This document shows, one piece after another, positions 1 through 8,169 of a stretch of DNA of 64,000 nt (the stretch's first letter is position 1; each line of letters opens with the position of its first letter). The stretch is from positions 328,763 to 392,762 of the forward strand of contig DDFC01000023.1 in NCBI GenBank assembly GCA_002336895.1, given 5' to 3'. Made by a program: the position numbers and the translations under genes. The notes beneath the pieces were generated by a model. It was not told the DNA's origin, searched no databases, and saw only the letters and a list, made by a program, of their open reading frames with translations. This stretch comes from Verrucomicrobiaceae bacterium UBA1938. Its GTDB lineage: Bacteria; Verrucomicrobiota; Verrucomicrobiia; Verrucomicrobiales; Verrucomicrobiaceae.

Positions 1-16
1 AACTTTAAACTTTCAA
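1..16. repeat. Heptanucleotide-type repeat at window edge
   Basis: Two back-to-back 7-bp units (AACTTTA, AACTTTC) followed by AA, cut by the window edge. The complementary strand reads as GAAAGTT-like heptads that resemble the TGAAACT/TGAAACC array near 59.85 kb. With only two units visible, this may be chance. Confidence 0.3.
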
Positions 17-402
17 GCTCCGTAGAGCATGGCAGCGATGACGTAGGCGATCTTGCAGATGAAGTGCAGGGCCTGGTCCTGGACGAAGGTGGTCTTGTTT
101 TCGCACTTGGCGAAATCGATGAGCCAGTGGAGGACGAACTCGATGAGGCCGAGATAGAAGCAGCCGGTGATGGCCCAGACGGCCGCCGCGTGGATGAGGC
201 AGTGGGCCGTCATGCACCAGGGCCAGATCTGCACCGGGCGGGAGGGGTCCTGCAGCTTGTGGAGCAGGTGGCGATTTTTGCAGATGGATAAAAATTCCCC
301 CTGCAAGGGGTAGTCCATCACCGCATGACCCGCAAAAAGAAGGAATATGACCTGGAAGGCTTCCAGCGTGGTGTGCGGAGGAAATGGCAACAAGCCGGAC
401 AT
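13..402 (-). CDS. DUF3307-like small integral membrane protein
   Basis: A protein of about 129 residues with four hydrophobic segments. The N-terminal pattern (VIFLLFAGHAVMDYPLQ) and a later run of conserved His/Asp residues inside helices (AHCLIHA, LHWLIDF) match my recollection of DUF3307 membrane proteins, whose function is unknown. The frame stays open up to 513, but that would overlap the end of the upstream cNMP-binding gene. ATG 402 has a GGAAGA-like ribosome binding site 7 nt upstream; ATG 417 is the alternative. It lies 79 bp after the cNMP-binding gene on the same strand and may be co-transcribed with it. The assignment rests on hydrophobicity and a remembered motif. Confidence 0.55.
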   Translation of the reverse strand: MSGLLPFPPHTTLEAFQVIFLLFAGHAVMDYPLQGEFLSICKNRHLLHKLQDPSRPVQIWPWCMTAHCLIHAAAVWAITGCFYLGLIEFVLHWLIDFAKCENKTTFVQDQALHFICKIAYVIAAMLYGA

Positions 403-481
403 ACGGCAATCTTCCATTGTTAAGGCGGACTGCAAAGCGCGATTTGAATCCGCGCAGCACAATCCGCCTCCCGTCCAAGCA

Positions 482-937
482 TTATGCGCTGTAGAAAGCG
501 GCGATCTTCTCATTCACCGCGCGGAGGCGGTGGGAAATGGTGCGACCGACACCGATGAGCAGCCAGGCAGCAGCGCGGGGGTACTCATTGATGTAGCTTT
601 CAAGAGTCTCGCCGTCGATGCGCCAGACCTGGGAGAACTCCACAGCGGTGACGCTGGCGCTGGCCACATTGGGGTCGAGGAGGTTGATCTCGCCGATGGT
701 CTCGCCCTTCTGGATGGAGCCGAGAAGGACCTTGTGGCCGCCGCGCATGGCGGTGGCGTGGAACTTGCCGGAAACGACGAAAAAGAGGCTGTTCTGCTGC
801 TGGCCTTCCTCGATGAGGTGCTGGCCCGGCTGGACCGGCAGGAATTCGCCGTAGCCGCTGAGAATGTCGCGATCTTCGTCACCGAGGGGTTCGAGGATCC
901 CTTGGGCCGGCAGTTGGGGAGTCGAGAGAGAACTCAT
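482..937 (-). CDS. Cyclic nucleotide-binding domain protein (stand-alone)
   Basis: A 151-residue protein that is almost entirely a CAP/Crp-type cNMP-binding beta-roll. Visible are the glycine-rich turns (PGQHLIEEGQ, FFVVSGKF), the LGSIQKGETIGEINLL segment corresponding to the phosphate-binding cassette, and a C-terminal helix. There is no helix-turn-helix, so it is not a Crp/Fnr transcription factor and would act as a ligand sensor or scaffold. The usual Arg of the cassette (RxA after GExxL) is not evident: the sequence reads LLDPNVASASV. Cyclic nucleotide binding is therefore uncertain. It sits just upstream of a small membrane protein gene on the same strand. Confidence 0.75.
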   Translation of the reverse strand: MSSLSTPQLPAQGILEPLGDEDRDILSGYGEFLPVQPGQHLIEEGQQQNSLFFVVSGKFHATAMRGGHKVLLGSIQKGETIGEINLLDPNVASASVTAVEFSQVWRIDGETLESYINEYPRAAAWLLIGVGRTISHRLRAVNEKIAAFYSA

Positions 938-1101
938 GAGGGTAATAAGGTAAAATGAATTAAAGATGCTTTTTTAAGCGGAGATGCCCGCGATGGCAAG
1001 CACGGTGAAGAAGTCGGGCAAGAAAGGGCTGGCAGGCTGAAAAAAGTCACAGATTTGACGCATTCAGCGTGTTAAGGCGGGAAAAAAGCCTCAGAAGGTT
1101 G

Positions 1102-1115
1102 TTCGTAAATACGAA
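1102..1115. promoter_or_regulatory. Perfect palindrome upstream of the DoxX gene
   Basis: TTCGTA-AA-TACGAA is a perfect 6+2+6 inverted repeat about 96 bp before the DoxX start codon, in the 274-bp divergent gap between the cNMP gene and DoxX. The symmetry and size suit a dimeric repressor operator. No regulator gene is adjacent, and I see no convincing -35/-10 pair. Confidence 0.3.
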
Positions 1116-1211
1116 GAATGTGCGTTCTAAATTTTGCTGGATTTCCAAGGGCACCGGTTCAAAATCGCCGCCTCTCACAAACCAGCTAACCAGCCCACCC
1201 CGACCCCATCC

Positions 1212-1697
1212 ATGTCTGACACCACTTCCTCCAAATGCTGCGGCAGCCTCAGTTACGATTTTGCCCATGTTCTGCTCCGCCTTTGGGTCGGCATGCGTCT
1301 TTTCATGGCTGGTCTGGACAAATTCCGCTATGGCAATGGTCCGGACACGACCTTCAGCATCGCCAACTACACGGACAAGAAGGGGCCGCCGATCGCCAAG
1401 CTGATGAGCAGCAACAGCTTCATGCCTGAGTGGGCCTGCAACGCCTTCGCCAGCACGATCGGCTACATCCTCGTTCCTGTGGGCATCTGGGTGGCGATCG
1501 GCATCTGCACTGAATTCGGCCTGCTGGCCGCCGGTCTGGTGTTCCTGTCCCTGGGCTTTGGCCTTGCCGCCCTGCCGGACGACACGGAAGTGGTGAGCAA
1601 CATCGGTCTTTCCATCCTGATCGTGGCCGCCGCGCTGGTGACCTCCAAGGCCAAGACTTTCTCTGTGGACGGCTTCCTTGCCCGCAAGAAGGCATAA
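1212..1697 (+). CDS. DoxX family membrane protein
   Basis: About 161 residues from ATG 1212. The frame extends upstream, but the residues before MSDTTSSKCCG are low-quality and not membrane-like. Four hydrophobic segments and the early motif HVLLRLWVGMRLFMAGLDKF match the DoxX/quinol-oxidase-subunit-like family (RxxxGxxxxxxGxxKF). A short loop of polar residues between helices 1 and 2 is present. DoxX proteins are four-helix membrane proteins linked to redox or thiosulfate metabolism; the role here is unknown. The following gene is a Tat-exported oxidoreductase 53 bp downstream on the same strand. An inverted repeat overlaps the stop codon. Confidence 0.7.
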   Translation: MSDTTSSKCCGSLSYDFAHVLLRLWVGMRLFMAGLDKFRYGNGPDTTFSIANYTDKKGPPIAKLMSSNSFMPEWACNAFASTIGYILVPVGIWVAIGICTEFGLLAAGLVFLSLGFGLAALPDDTEVVSNIGLSILIVAAALVTSKAKTFSVDGFLARKKA

Positions 1698-1718
1698 CTA
1701 CGACTTTGTGTCGTAGTT
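1696..1718 (+). terminator. Hairpin at DoxX stop codon
   Basis: Perfect 9-bp stem AACTACGAC / GTCGTAGTT with a 5-nt loop (TTTGT), starting inside the TAA stop. There is no T tract, so it could act as an attenuating or mRNA-stabilising hairpin between DoxX and the following oxidoreductase rather than as a full terminator. Confidence 0.4.
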
Positions 1719-1750
1719 GGCAGTGAACCTACACACGCCTGACTGCACCC

Positions 1751-3211
1751 ATGAATTCCCAGCCCCTTCCCTCCTCCCCCGCGCCGCTGTCCCGCTTCAT
1801 GGACCGCCGCGGATTCCTCCGCACCAGCGCCCTGACCAGCAGCGGCATCTACCTTGCCACGAGCAAGGGAGCCATCGCCCAGCAGAGCGCCTCCGGCCGC
1901 ACGATCAAGTGCGCGCTCGTCGGCTGCGGCGCCCAGGGCAACGCCCTGCGCGTGGCCTCCAAAGACGTACCCGGCATCCAGTGGGTCGCGATGTGCGACA
2001 TCTGGAAATTCTCCATCGCCAAGACCCGCGGCGGCTTCCTGGGTGAAAACAAGCACCAGGTGGAAGGCCAGATCAACATCTACGAAGACATCAACGAGAT
2101 GCTCGACAAGGAGCCGTCGATCGAGGCCGTCTTCATCGCCACGCCGGACTTCCTGCACGCCCCGTACTCCCGCATCTGCCTGGAGAAGGGCAAGAACGTG
2201 TACTGCGAGAAGATGATGAGCAACACGCTGGATGGCGCACGCGACATGGTGCGCGCCGGCAAGGCCAATCCGGGAATCTTCCAGATCGGGCACCAGCGCC
2301 ACTCCAACCCGCGCTACCTGAACCTGCGCGACAACGTGATCAAGCCCGGCAAGATGCTGGGCCGCATCACCCACGCCTACGCCCAGTGGAACCGTGGTGT
2401 GTCCGGCAGCGCCCCGCAGGGAGCGGTGAAGGGCTACGACATCCCGCAGGAAGTGCTGACGAAGCACGGCTACGGCAGCATCGAGGAATTCCGCAACTGG
2501 CGCTTCTTCAAGAAGTATGGCGGCGGTCCGCTTTCCGACCTGGGCGCGCACCAGATCGACATGTTCAACTGGATGTATGAGTCCACCCCGGTGTCCGTCA
2601 TCGCCTCCGGTGGTGTGGATTACTTCGACGGCACGGAAGGCCGCCCGAAGTTTGAGCTGCCGGACAACATGATGTGCATTTACGAGTTCAAGACCCCGGC
2701 TGGAGTGCTGCGTGCCTACTACCAGGTGCTGACCACGACCGGCTCCCAGGGTGCCTATGAAAAGCACATGGGCATCGGCGGCACGGCCATCATCTCCGAA
2801 CTGGACACCAACGGCAACCAGCTCTACGCCGAACCCGGCCAGGACTGGGAGGGCTACGCCCTGGGTGACAACGCACCTATCATGAAGGCTGCGGACAAGG
2901 CCAAGAACAAGTTCTGGGAACACCCGCGCGACTGGGAGAAGCCCAAGCCCCCGTCCTACGGTGCAGTGAGCGTGGCCGACGCCCGCGAGAGCAAGGCCCT
3001 CTCCCAGTGGGAGCTGAACCGGAAGCTCAAGGTCAAGCCGCACACACCGCATATCGCGAACTTCATTGAAGCTGTGCAGACCAAGAATCCGGCCCACCTC
3101 ACCTGCAATGTGGAGGCGGCCTTCAAGTCCTGCGTCACGGTGCTCAAAGCCTATGAAGCCCAGGCGCAGGGAGGAAAATACATCTTCAAACCCGAAGACT
3201 TCCAGGCCTGA
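1751..3211 (+). CDS. Tat-exported Gfo/Idh/MocA family oxidoreductase
   Basis: A 486-residue protein. A twin-arginine signal (MDRRGFLRTSALTSSG) is followed by a Rossmann domain with CALVGCGAQGNA as its dinucleotide-binding loop, then the Gfo/Idh/MocA C-terminal alpha/beta domain (LSDLGAHQIDMFNWM supplies the conserved D..H). The catalytic-lysine signature that is usually EKP reads YCEKMMS, so Lys is kept and Pro is replaced. Such exported proteins are abundant in Verrucomicrobiota and Planctomycetes and are thought to act on sugars in the periplasm with a tightly bound NAD(P). The start is either ATG 1751 or ATG 1799 (MDRRGF); both keep the Tat motif. A lipoprotein gene follows at 51 bp with no terminator between them. 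Confidence 0.85.
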   Translation: MNSQPLPSSPAPLSRFMDRRGFLRTSALTSSGIYLATSKGAIAQQSASGRTIKCALVGCGAQGNALRVASKDVPGIQWVAMCDIWKFSIAKTRGGFLGENKHQVEGQINIYEDINEMLDKEPSIEAVFIATPDFLHAPYSRICLEKGKNVYCEKMMSNTLDGARDMVRAGKANPGIFQIGHQRHSNPRYLNLRDNVIKPGKMLGRITHAYAQWNRGVSGSAPQGAVKGYDIPQEVLTKHGYGSIEEFRNWRFFKKYGGGPLSDLGAHQIDMFNWMYESTPVSVIASGGVDYFDGTEGRPKFELPDNMMCIYEFKTPAGVLRAYYQVLTTTGSQGAYEKHMGIGGTAIISELDTNGNQLYAEPGQDWEGYALGDNAPIMKAADKAKNKFWEHPRDWEKPKPPSYGAVSVADARESKALSQWELNRKLKVKPHTPHIANFIEAVQTKNPAHLTCNVEAAFKSCVTVLKAYEAQAQGGKYIFKPEDFQA

Positions 3212-3261
3212 TCCCAAGCGAACAACAACCTGTGTCATCACAACCATCCCGCCACTCCCCC

Positions 3262-3987
3262 ATGAAAAACACCATCCACATCCTCACGGGCCTCACGCTC
3301 GCACTCACCCTTGCCTCCTGCGGCAAGAAAGAAGAATCGGCAGCCGGTGCCGCCGCTGCTCCTGCAGCCGCCGCCGCTCCCGCCGGTGACCTCGTCGAGA
3401 TCAAGCTCGAGTTCCCGAAGCCCATGTTCATAGGCACCCCGGTGCCTGCTGAGCTGCCGAACCTGGAAAAGGCAGACCCCAGCAAGGTGGTGAAGTCCAT
3501 CATGGTCCCCAAGGGCACCACGAACCTGGCCAAAGGCAAGAAAGTGACCAGCTCTGACGCGGCCCCGATCATCGGCGACCTGAACCTGGTGACCGACGGC
3601 GACGCCGACGGCGCTGACGGTTCCTTCGTGGAACTGATGCCCGGCAAGCAGTGGGTGCAGATCGACCTCGGCGAAGAGGCGAACATCTACAAGATCGCCA
3701 TGTGGCACTACCACAAGCAGGCCCAGGCCTACATCGACGTGGTGGTCCAGGTGTCCGACGATCCTGAGTTCAAGAACGGCGTGACCACGCTGTGGAACTC
3801 CGACCACGACGACACCTCCGCCATGGGCAAGGGCAGCGATCCCGCCTACGTGGAAACCAACCACGGCCGCGTGGTGGACGCCAAGGGCACCAAGGCCCGC
3901 TACGTGCGCCTCTGGAGCAACGGCAACACCAGCAACGACATGAACCACTACTGCGAAGTGGAAGTGTTTGGCACGCCTGCCAAGTAA
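3262..3987 (+). CDS. Lipoprotein with discoidin (F5/8 type C)-like domain
   Basis: From ATG 3262 the protein begins with a classical lipoprotein signal ending in the lipobox LASC, then an Ala/Pro linker. The C-terminal 150 residues contain WVQIDLGEEANIYKIAMWHYHKQAQAY and KARYVRLWSNGNTS, typical of a discoidin/F5/8C jelly roll that often binds carbohydrate. It is preceded by a residue block with GTTNLAKGKKVTSSD, the usual entry strand of this fold. It sits 51 bp behind the Tat oxidoreductase and is closed by a strong terminator, so the two are probably one transcription unit handling a sugar or glycan at the outer membrane or in the periplasm. Substrate unknown. Confidence 0.8.
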   Translation: MKNTIHILTGLTLALTLASCGKKEESAAGAAAAPAAAAAPAGDLVEIKLEFPKPMFIGTPVPAELPNLEKADPSKVVKSIMVPKGTTNLAKGKKVTSSDAAPIIGDLNLVTDGDADGADGSFVELMPGKQWVQIDLGEEANIYKIAMWHYHKQAQAYIDVVVQVSDDPEFKNGVTTLWNSDHDDTSAMGKGSDPAYVETNHGRVVDAKGTKARYVRLWSNGNTSNDMNHYCEVEVFGTPAK

Positions 3988-4012
3988 GCTGAGCTGACAG
4001 CTTCGTCATCTG

Positions 4013-4047
4013 ACCGCCGTGCAGAGCCCCTGCACGGCGGTTTTTTT
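4013..4047 (+). terminator. Rho-independent terminator
   Basis: Perfect 11-bp GC-rich stem ACCGCCGTGCA / TGCACGGCGGT with a 7-nt loop, followed directly by seven T. It closes the oxidoreductase-lipoprotein unit. Confidence 0.93.
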
Positions 4048-4142
4048 GTGCGTCCTGGACGGGGCGAGGGGGACCGAATTTGCCGCCCCGTTGATGCTTC
4101 AGACACAGAGTGATCCAATTACCCAGCGAGAAGCGCCTGGGT

Positions 4143-4514
4143 TTATACATCCACCCCTTTGCTGGTCTTGGCCCGGGCGGCGCGCCACTCGTTGTAGCGC
4201 TCCAGCTCGCGCTCCACGAGTTTGAGACAGAAGGCCACGACGGTGGCATCGTCCAAGTAGCCGACTCCGACGATGACGTCCGGGACCACGTCGGCGGGAT
4301 TGAGCACGTAGAGCAATGCGAGGGAGATGGCGCTGATGGCCCAGTAGGGGATCTCACGATAGGCGCCGTTCCAGTAATCCTTCACCATGCTCAGCATGAC
4401 CTTTGCCTGCTCGAAGACCTGCTTGAGTCGGGGCAGCTTGTTTTCGATGTCCTGCGCGCGCTGATTGACCTTGGCAATGTCGAGGTCGTGGTCGCCTTTC
4501 GGAGGTGTACTCAT
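4143..4514 (-). CDS. DUF1232 (YkvA-like) membrane protein
   Basis: 123 residues. The C-terminal half carries the DUF1232 signature YVLNPADVVPDV-x6-LDDATVV, a short membrane-associated helix followed by an aspartate-rich turn. The N-terminal half is predicted helical (KLPRLKQVFEQAKVMLSMVKDYW). The family includes YkvA; its biochemical function is not established. It is divergent from mtnB with a 120-bp intergenic region. Confidence 0.8.
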   Translation of the reverse strand: MSTPPKGDHDLDIAKVNQRAQDIENKLPRLKQVFEQAKVMLSMVKDYWNGAYREIPYWAISAISLALLYVLNPADVVPDVIVGVGYLDDATVVAFCLKLVERELERYNEWRAARAKTSKGVDV

Positions 4515-4598
4515 GGGGAAAACGTAATCAGCGGCATTCTGGAAGTCCAGCCGGCAATAAACGCGGTTCCAAGTGCAAATTCCGCCACATTACCTGGT

Positions 4599-4626
4599 TT
4601 GACTTGGCGGCGATGTCCCGAATCTT
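4599..4626 (+). promoter_or_regulatory. Possible mtn promoter
   Basis: TTGACT (4599-4604), 16-bp spacer, AATCTT (4621-4626). If real, transcription would start about 2 nt before the mtnB ATG at 4635, giving a nearly leaderless mRNA. The -10 match is only 3 of 6, so this is a weak candidate. Confidence 0.2.
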
Positions 4627-4634
4627 GCCTGCAG

Positions 4635-5300
4635 ATGCCCCCTGCCCTAGAAGCCCCTCCCCTCACCCGCCAGAAGGTCACCAACCTGACGCGTGAGCTC
4701 ATCGAGTGTGGAAGGGATTTTCATCACCGGGGCTGGTCACTGGGCACGAGCAGCAACTACAGCGTGGTGCTTGAGCGCAACCCGCTGAAGCTGCTGATGA
4801 CGGGGAGCGGATTCGACAAGGGTCATCTGCAGCCGGATCAATTTGTCATGGTGGACGGGCAGGCGCGGCTGGTGAGCCCGGGAGAGCTGAAGCCCTCCGC
4901 CGAGGCGCTGCTGCACACTGTGCTGGCGCAGCATGGCGCGGGAGCGGTGCTGCACACCCACTCCGTGGCCGCCACGGTGCTGAGCGAGCATTTTGTGAGG
5001 CAAGGCGGGCTGCGGATCGCCGGGTATGAAATGCTCAAGGGGCTCTCCGGCATCCAGACCCATGAGGCGGAGGCATGGATCGAGATCTACCCAAACACGC
5101 AGGACATCGCCTCTCTGGCCACGGTGATCGCCAAGCGCCTGCAGGACACCGCCAATCCGCTGCGCCATGGCTTTCTAATGGCGGGTCACGGGCTGTACAC
5201 CTGGGGCAAGGACATCGCTGCGGCTCGGAGGCAGGTGGAAGTGCTGGAGTTTCTTTTCGAAGTCGTCACGCAGAAGCGTTTGCTCTTCGGCTCATTTTGA
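4635..5300 (+). CDS. mtnB: Methylthioribulose-1-phosphate dehydratase
   Basis: 221 residues from ATG 4635, the usual length of MtnB. It is a class II aldolase/adducin-fold protein: zinc ligands are visible as H-T-H (about His107 and His109) and a third His in MAGHGLYTWG (about His185). The upstream KPSAEALLHT supplies the acidic residue. MtnB dehydrates 5-methylthioribulose-1-phosphate in the methionine salvage pathway. The next genes, mtnD and mtnC, follow at 15 bp and with a 4-nt overlap, which strongly supports this choice over other class II aldolases. No SAM riboswitch is apparent in the 120-bp leader region. Confidence 0.92.
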   Translation: MPPALEAPPLTRQKVTNLTRELIECGRDFHHRGWSLGTSSNYSVVLERNPLKLLMTGSGFDKGHLQPDQFVMVDGQARLVSPGELKPSAEALLHTVLAQHGAGAVLHTHSVAATVLSEHFVRQGGLRIAGYEMLKGLSGIQTHEAEAWIEIYPNTQDIASLATVIAKRLQDTANPLRHGFLMAGHGLYTWGKDIAAARRQVEVLEFLFEVVTQKRLLFGSF

Positions 5301-5315
5301 ACGGCACTCCGCCCC

Positions 5316-5909
5316 ATGGCCTACATCCGCATCCCCTCCGCAGACCGCGTCATCGATGACGTGGAAAGCATCCGCCGCTTTCTGCTGCCTCATGGCATTC
5401 ATTACGACCGCTGGCCAGTGGCGGGGAGGTGTGACCGCGATGCCTCGCAGGAGGAAATCCTGGCCGCCTACGCTCCGGAGGTGGAGGCCCTGAAGCAGGG
5501 CGGAGGCTACATCACCGCCGACGTGGTGAACGTGACGCCCGATGTGCCCAACCTGCAGGAGATGCTGAACAAGTTTAACCAAGAGCACCGCCATGCGGAA
5601 GACGAGGTGCGCTTCATCGTGAAAGGACGCGGCATTTTTTACATCAACCCGGAGAACGGGGATGCGGTCTTTTCCGTGGAGGTGGAAGAAGGAGATCTCA
5701 TCAACGTGCCGGCCGGGACGAAGCATTGGTTTGACCTCTGCGCGGACCGCACCATACGCGCCATCCGCCTTTTCAAAGAGAAAGCCGGGTGGACGCCCCT
5801 CTACACGGGCGATGCCATCGCCAGCGGCTACCAGCCGCTGTGCTTCGGACCGAGCTACATCGCCGCCAGAGGCGTAAGGATTGAGCCCGCAGTCTCCATC
5901 GCCGCATGA
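5316..5909 (+). CDS. mtnD: Acireductone dioxygenase
   Basis: 197-residue cupin. The metal site is visible as H-R-H-x3-E (about His91, His93, Glu97) with a fourth ligand in PAGTKHWFDL (about His137). The family oxidises 1,2-dihydroxy-5-(methylthio)pentene to the 2-keto acid of methionine plus formate (Fe form) or performs off-pathway chemistry with Ni. It lies between mtnB and mtnC, and its stop codon overlaps the mtnC start (ATGA), so translation is probably coupled. Confidence 0.94.
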   Translation: MAYIRIPSADRVIDDVESIRRFLLPHGIHYDRWPVAGRCDRDASQEEILAAYAPEVEALKQGGGYITADVVNVTPDVPNLQEMLNKFNQEHRHAEDEVRFIVKGRGIFYINPENGDAVFSVEVEEGDLINVPAGTKHWFDLCADRTIRAIRLFKEKAGWTPLYTGDAIASGYQPLCFGPSYIAARGVRIEPAVSIAA

Positions 5910-6592
5910 TCACGTTTGCAGGCAGGATGATCCTGCTGGACATCGAGGGCACCGTGTCGCCACTGGCGTTTGTGCATGACGTGATGTTTCCGTATGCGCG
6001 AGAGCGTGCAGGGGGCTTTCTGAACACACACTGGGGCATGGAGGTGATCTCCCAGCTGGCGCGAGACGCGGGCGTGCCGTCCTTTGCCTCCCCGGCCGAA
6101 GCCGAGGCGGCGGTGCTGAAGCTCATGAACGCCGACGCCAAGGTGACCGGACTCAAGCAACTGCAGGGCATGATCTGGGAAGAGGGATTCCGAAATGGGG
6201 AGCTGTGCAGCAGCCTGTTTGACGATGTGCCGACAGCGCTGATGAACTGGCAGCGCCATGGGCTGGACATACGCATCTACTCCTCCGGCAGCGTGCATGC
6301 GCAGAAGCTCTTTTTTGCGCACACGAGGCGCGGGGATCTGACGCAGCATTTCTCCGGCTACTACGACACCACGACTGGCTCGAAACGCGAAGCGGCGAGC
6401 TACGCGGCCATCGCGGCGGATTGCGGGCTGGCGGCGGATGAAATTCTCTTTGTCAGCGATGTGGTGGAGGAATTGAATGCGGCGCGAAATGCGGGCATGG
6501 TCACGGCGCTGGCGGTGCGAGCCGGGAACAAGCCGCAGCCGGAGAACGGGCATGCAAGGATCGGGAGTTTCAGCGAAATTGCCATCGTCTAA
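5906..6592 (+). CDS. mtnC: Enolase-phosphatase
   Basis: 228-residue HAD-superfamily protein. The first HAD motif reads LLDIEGTVSPL (Asp12 and Glu14 in place of DxD), as expected for MtnC. Motif II is in IYSSGSVHAQKLFF and motif III/IV in ADEILFVSDVVEELNAARNAGM. It enolises and dephosphorylates the salvage intermediate 2,3-diketo-5-methylthiopentyl-1-phosphate. It starts inside the mtnD stop codon. Confidence 0.94.
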   Translation: MITFAGRMILLDIEGTVSPLAFVHDVMFPYARERAGGFLNTHWGMEVISQLARDAGVPSFASPAEAEAAVLKLMNADAKVTGLKQLQGMIWEEGFRNGELCSSLFDDVPTALMNWQRHGLDIRIYSSGSVHAQKLFFAHTRRGDLTQHFSGYYDTTTGSKREAASYAAIAADCGLAADEILFVSDVVEELNAARNAGMVTALAVRAGNKPQPENGHARIGSFSEIAIV

Positions 6593-6649
6593 ATCCGCCC
6601 CAAGGCTTGAATGTGCCAGCCGTGTACCTCAGAATCTTCAAATCAACCC

Positions 6650-8161
6650 ATGAAATTCGAGACCTTGTTTCTGATGTGCCTTCTGGCTGCAAGCATACGG
6701 CCTTTGTCTGCGGCTCCGCTGCAGCAGAACGCGCGACTCAAGGGGGAGGCGGCGCCGGTGGCCGAACTTCCGGCCTACCTGAAGCCAGCGCCTGACAGCG
6801 TCAGCCTGATCGCAGACTTCGATCACAAGGTTGCCGGTGAAATAACCGTCTATCTGATCAACACGACTGAAGCCAACGTGACGCTAGCCTCTCAAGACGG
6901 TGACCTGGGCTGCAAACGTGAGGCCAAGTCTGAAACCGGGAAGTGGATGCGCAGTGACTCGCATGGCTATAGCTGGTGCGGCAACAGCTATGGCATCCGA
7001 CCTCTTAAAGCGGGGCAGTTCCTGGCCTGGACGCAAATCTGTGATACCCCGACAGGCAAGGCGCGGGCCATGAGGTTCAAGCTGTATGGTCAAGGTCCAT
7101 TGGACATCGCCTCCAATGAGGGAAGCGGCATCGTGGATGAGAGCGATGTCCAGTTTTGCCGCTACGATGCCATGGCCATGCAGCACGGCCCGTTTGAAGA
7201 TGTCGCCGCAGTCGCGACAGGAAAAATAAAGGGAGGGGATGGAGCGAGCATCAATGGATTGGGTGACGCGATCCGAGGACTGGGACGATTTAAGGGCGAC
7301 GCGAGACTGCTGCCTGTGGTCAAGGAGGTGATCGCGAGGGTTGTGACAGGAAATGCGGTGAAGCCGGACGACAGCGGGCGCCTTTACACAGACTGCCTGA
7401 GCGTACTGAAGGATACTTCGCAGTCCCGAGAAGAACTGTGGAGCTACGTGAACGGCCAACTGCATGACAAATCCTTTCCCTGGCGTCCGAATGCCCTTGA
7501 ATGGCTGGTGAGTGCCTTTGAATGGGAGAAAGACAGGCTGCGCCCTGTCATTGAGGAGGTGCTGGCAACCCCCGAGCACCCAGCGCTTGGCAAGGCAATG
7601 TCTGCCTATTCCAAAGTGGTCGAGAAACCAGTGGCAGCACTGCGCCTTGCGGAGATGGCAAAAAACCCATCCCGCCCGGACAAAGACCGCCGCCTGGCAC
7701 AGCGGGCGTATGAAGCCCTATTTTCCAATCCGTTCCTCAGCGTTCGTGCCGAAGCAGGCAAAGCTGAAGACTGGGAGCGGAGGCTGCCGCCGCTCAAAAA
7801 AGTCACGATCACCAACATCTCCCCCCAGACGATTACTTTTCCCGTGGGCAAACCCGAGGCGTTGTTCGGAGTCGAACTTGGCAAATCAGTGAGCGGCGGC
7901 GAACAGATCCAGCGGCATTTCATGAGCGATGAACCGGGGAGCCTTACCCTTCAAGCGGGCCAAAGCGTTGTCATCAATGACGTCAGGTGGTGGGAGGCGC
8001 TAAGAGAGGTGCCAATCGACGCGGCCGCGCACTACAGCATTCATTTCACAGCCCGCGCCCCAGGAGTGTGGGAAGTGCCCGCCCAGTCAGGCTGGGGGTG
8101 GCTTTCCGAGGGGAGACAGATCATCCGAACGCTTGATACGAAGCCAGTCAAAAACAAGTAA
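6650..8161 (+). CDS. Secreted protein of unknown function within the mtn cluster
   Basis: 503 residues from ATG 6650, chosen because it directly opens a Sec signal peptide (MKFETLFLMCLLAASIRPLSA). The mature part has a beta-rich N-terminus with several Cys (LGCK, WCGNSYG, ICDTPTG), a helical middle (about residues 200-380) and a C-terminal beta-rich region (ITFPVGKPEALFGVEL) reminiscent of an immunoglobulin-like domain. I do not recognise the family. It sits 57 bp after mtnC and 8 bp before mtnA on the same strand, so it is probably co-transcribed although nothing in it suggests methionine salvage. Its base composition is slightly lower in GC than mtnA. Confidence 0.75.
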   Translation: MKFETLFLMCLLAASIRPLSAAPLQQNARLKGEAAPVAELPAYLKPAPDSVSLIADFDHKVAGEITVYLINTTEANVTLASQDGDLGCKREAKSETGKWMRSDSHGYSWCGNSYGIRPLKAGQFLAWTQICDTPTGKARAMRFKLYGQGPLDIASNEGSGIVDESDVQFCRYDAMAMQHGPFEDVAAVATGKIKGGDGASINGLGDAIRGLGRFKGDARLLPVVKEVIARVVTGNAVKPDDSGRLYTDCLSVLKDTSQSREELWSYVNGQLHDKSFPWRPNALEWLVSAFEWEKDRLRPVIEEVLATPEHPALGKAMSAYSKVVEKPVAALRLAEMAKNPSRPDKDRRLAQRAYEALFSNPFLSVRAEAGKAEDWERRLPPLKKVTITNISPQTITFPVGKPEALFGVELGKSVSGGEQIQRHFMSDEPGSLTLQAGQSVVINDVRWWEALREVPIDAAAHYSIHFTARAPGVWEVPAQSGWGWLSEGRQIIRTLDTKPVKNK

Positions 8162-8169
8162 ACCACCGC

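Noticed and set aside
1463..3247. A 594-codon open frame opposite the Tat oxidoreductase and DoxX
   Set aside because: Composition is that of an antisense shadow in high-GC DNA; no motif, no start signal.
4515..4634. SAM or other riboswitch ahead of the mtn genes
   Set aside because: The gap is only 120 bp and shows none of the conserved helices or K-turn motifs I know.
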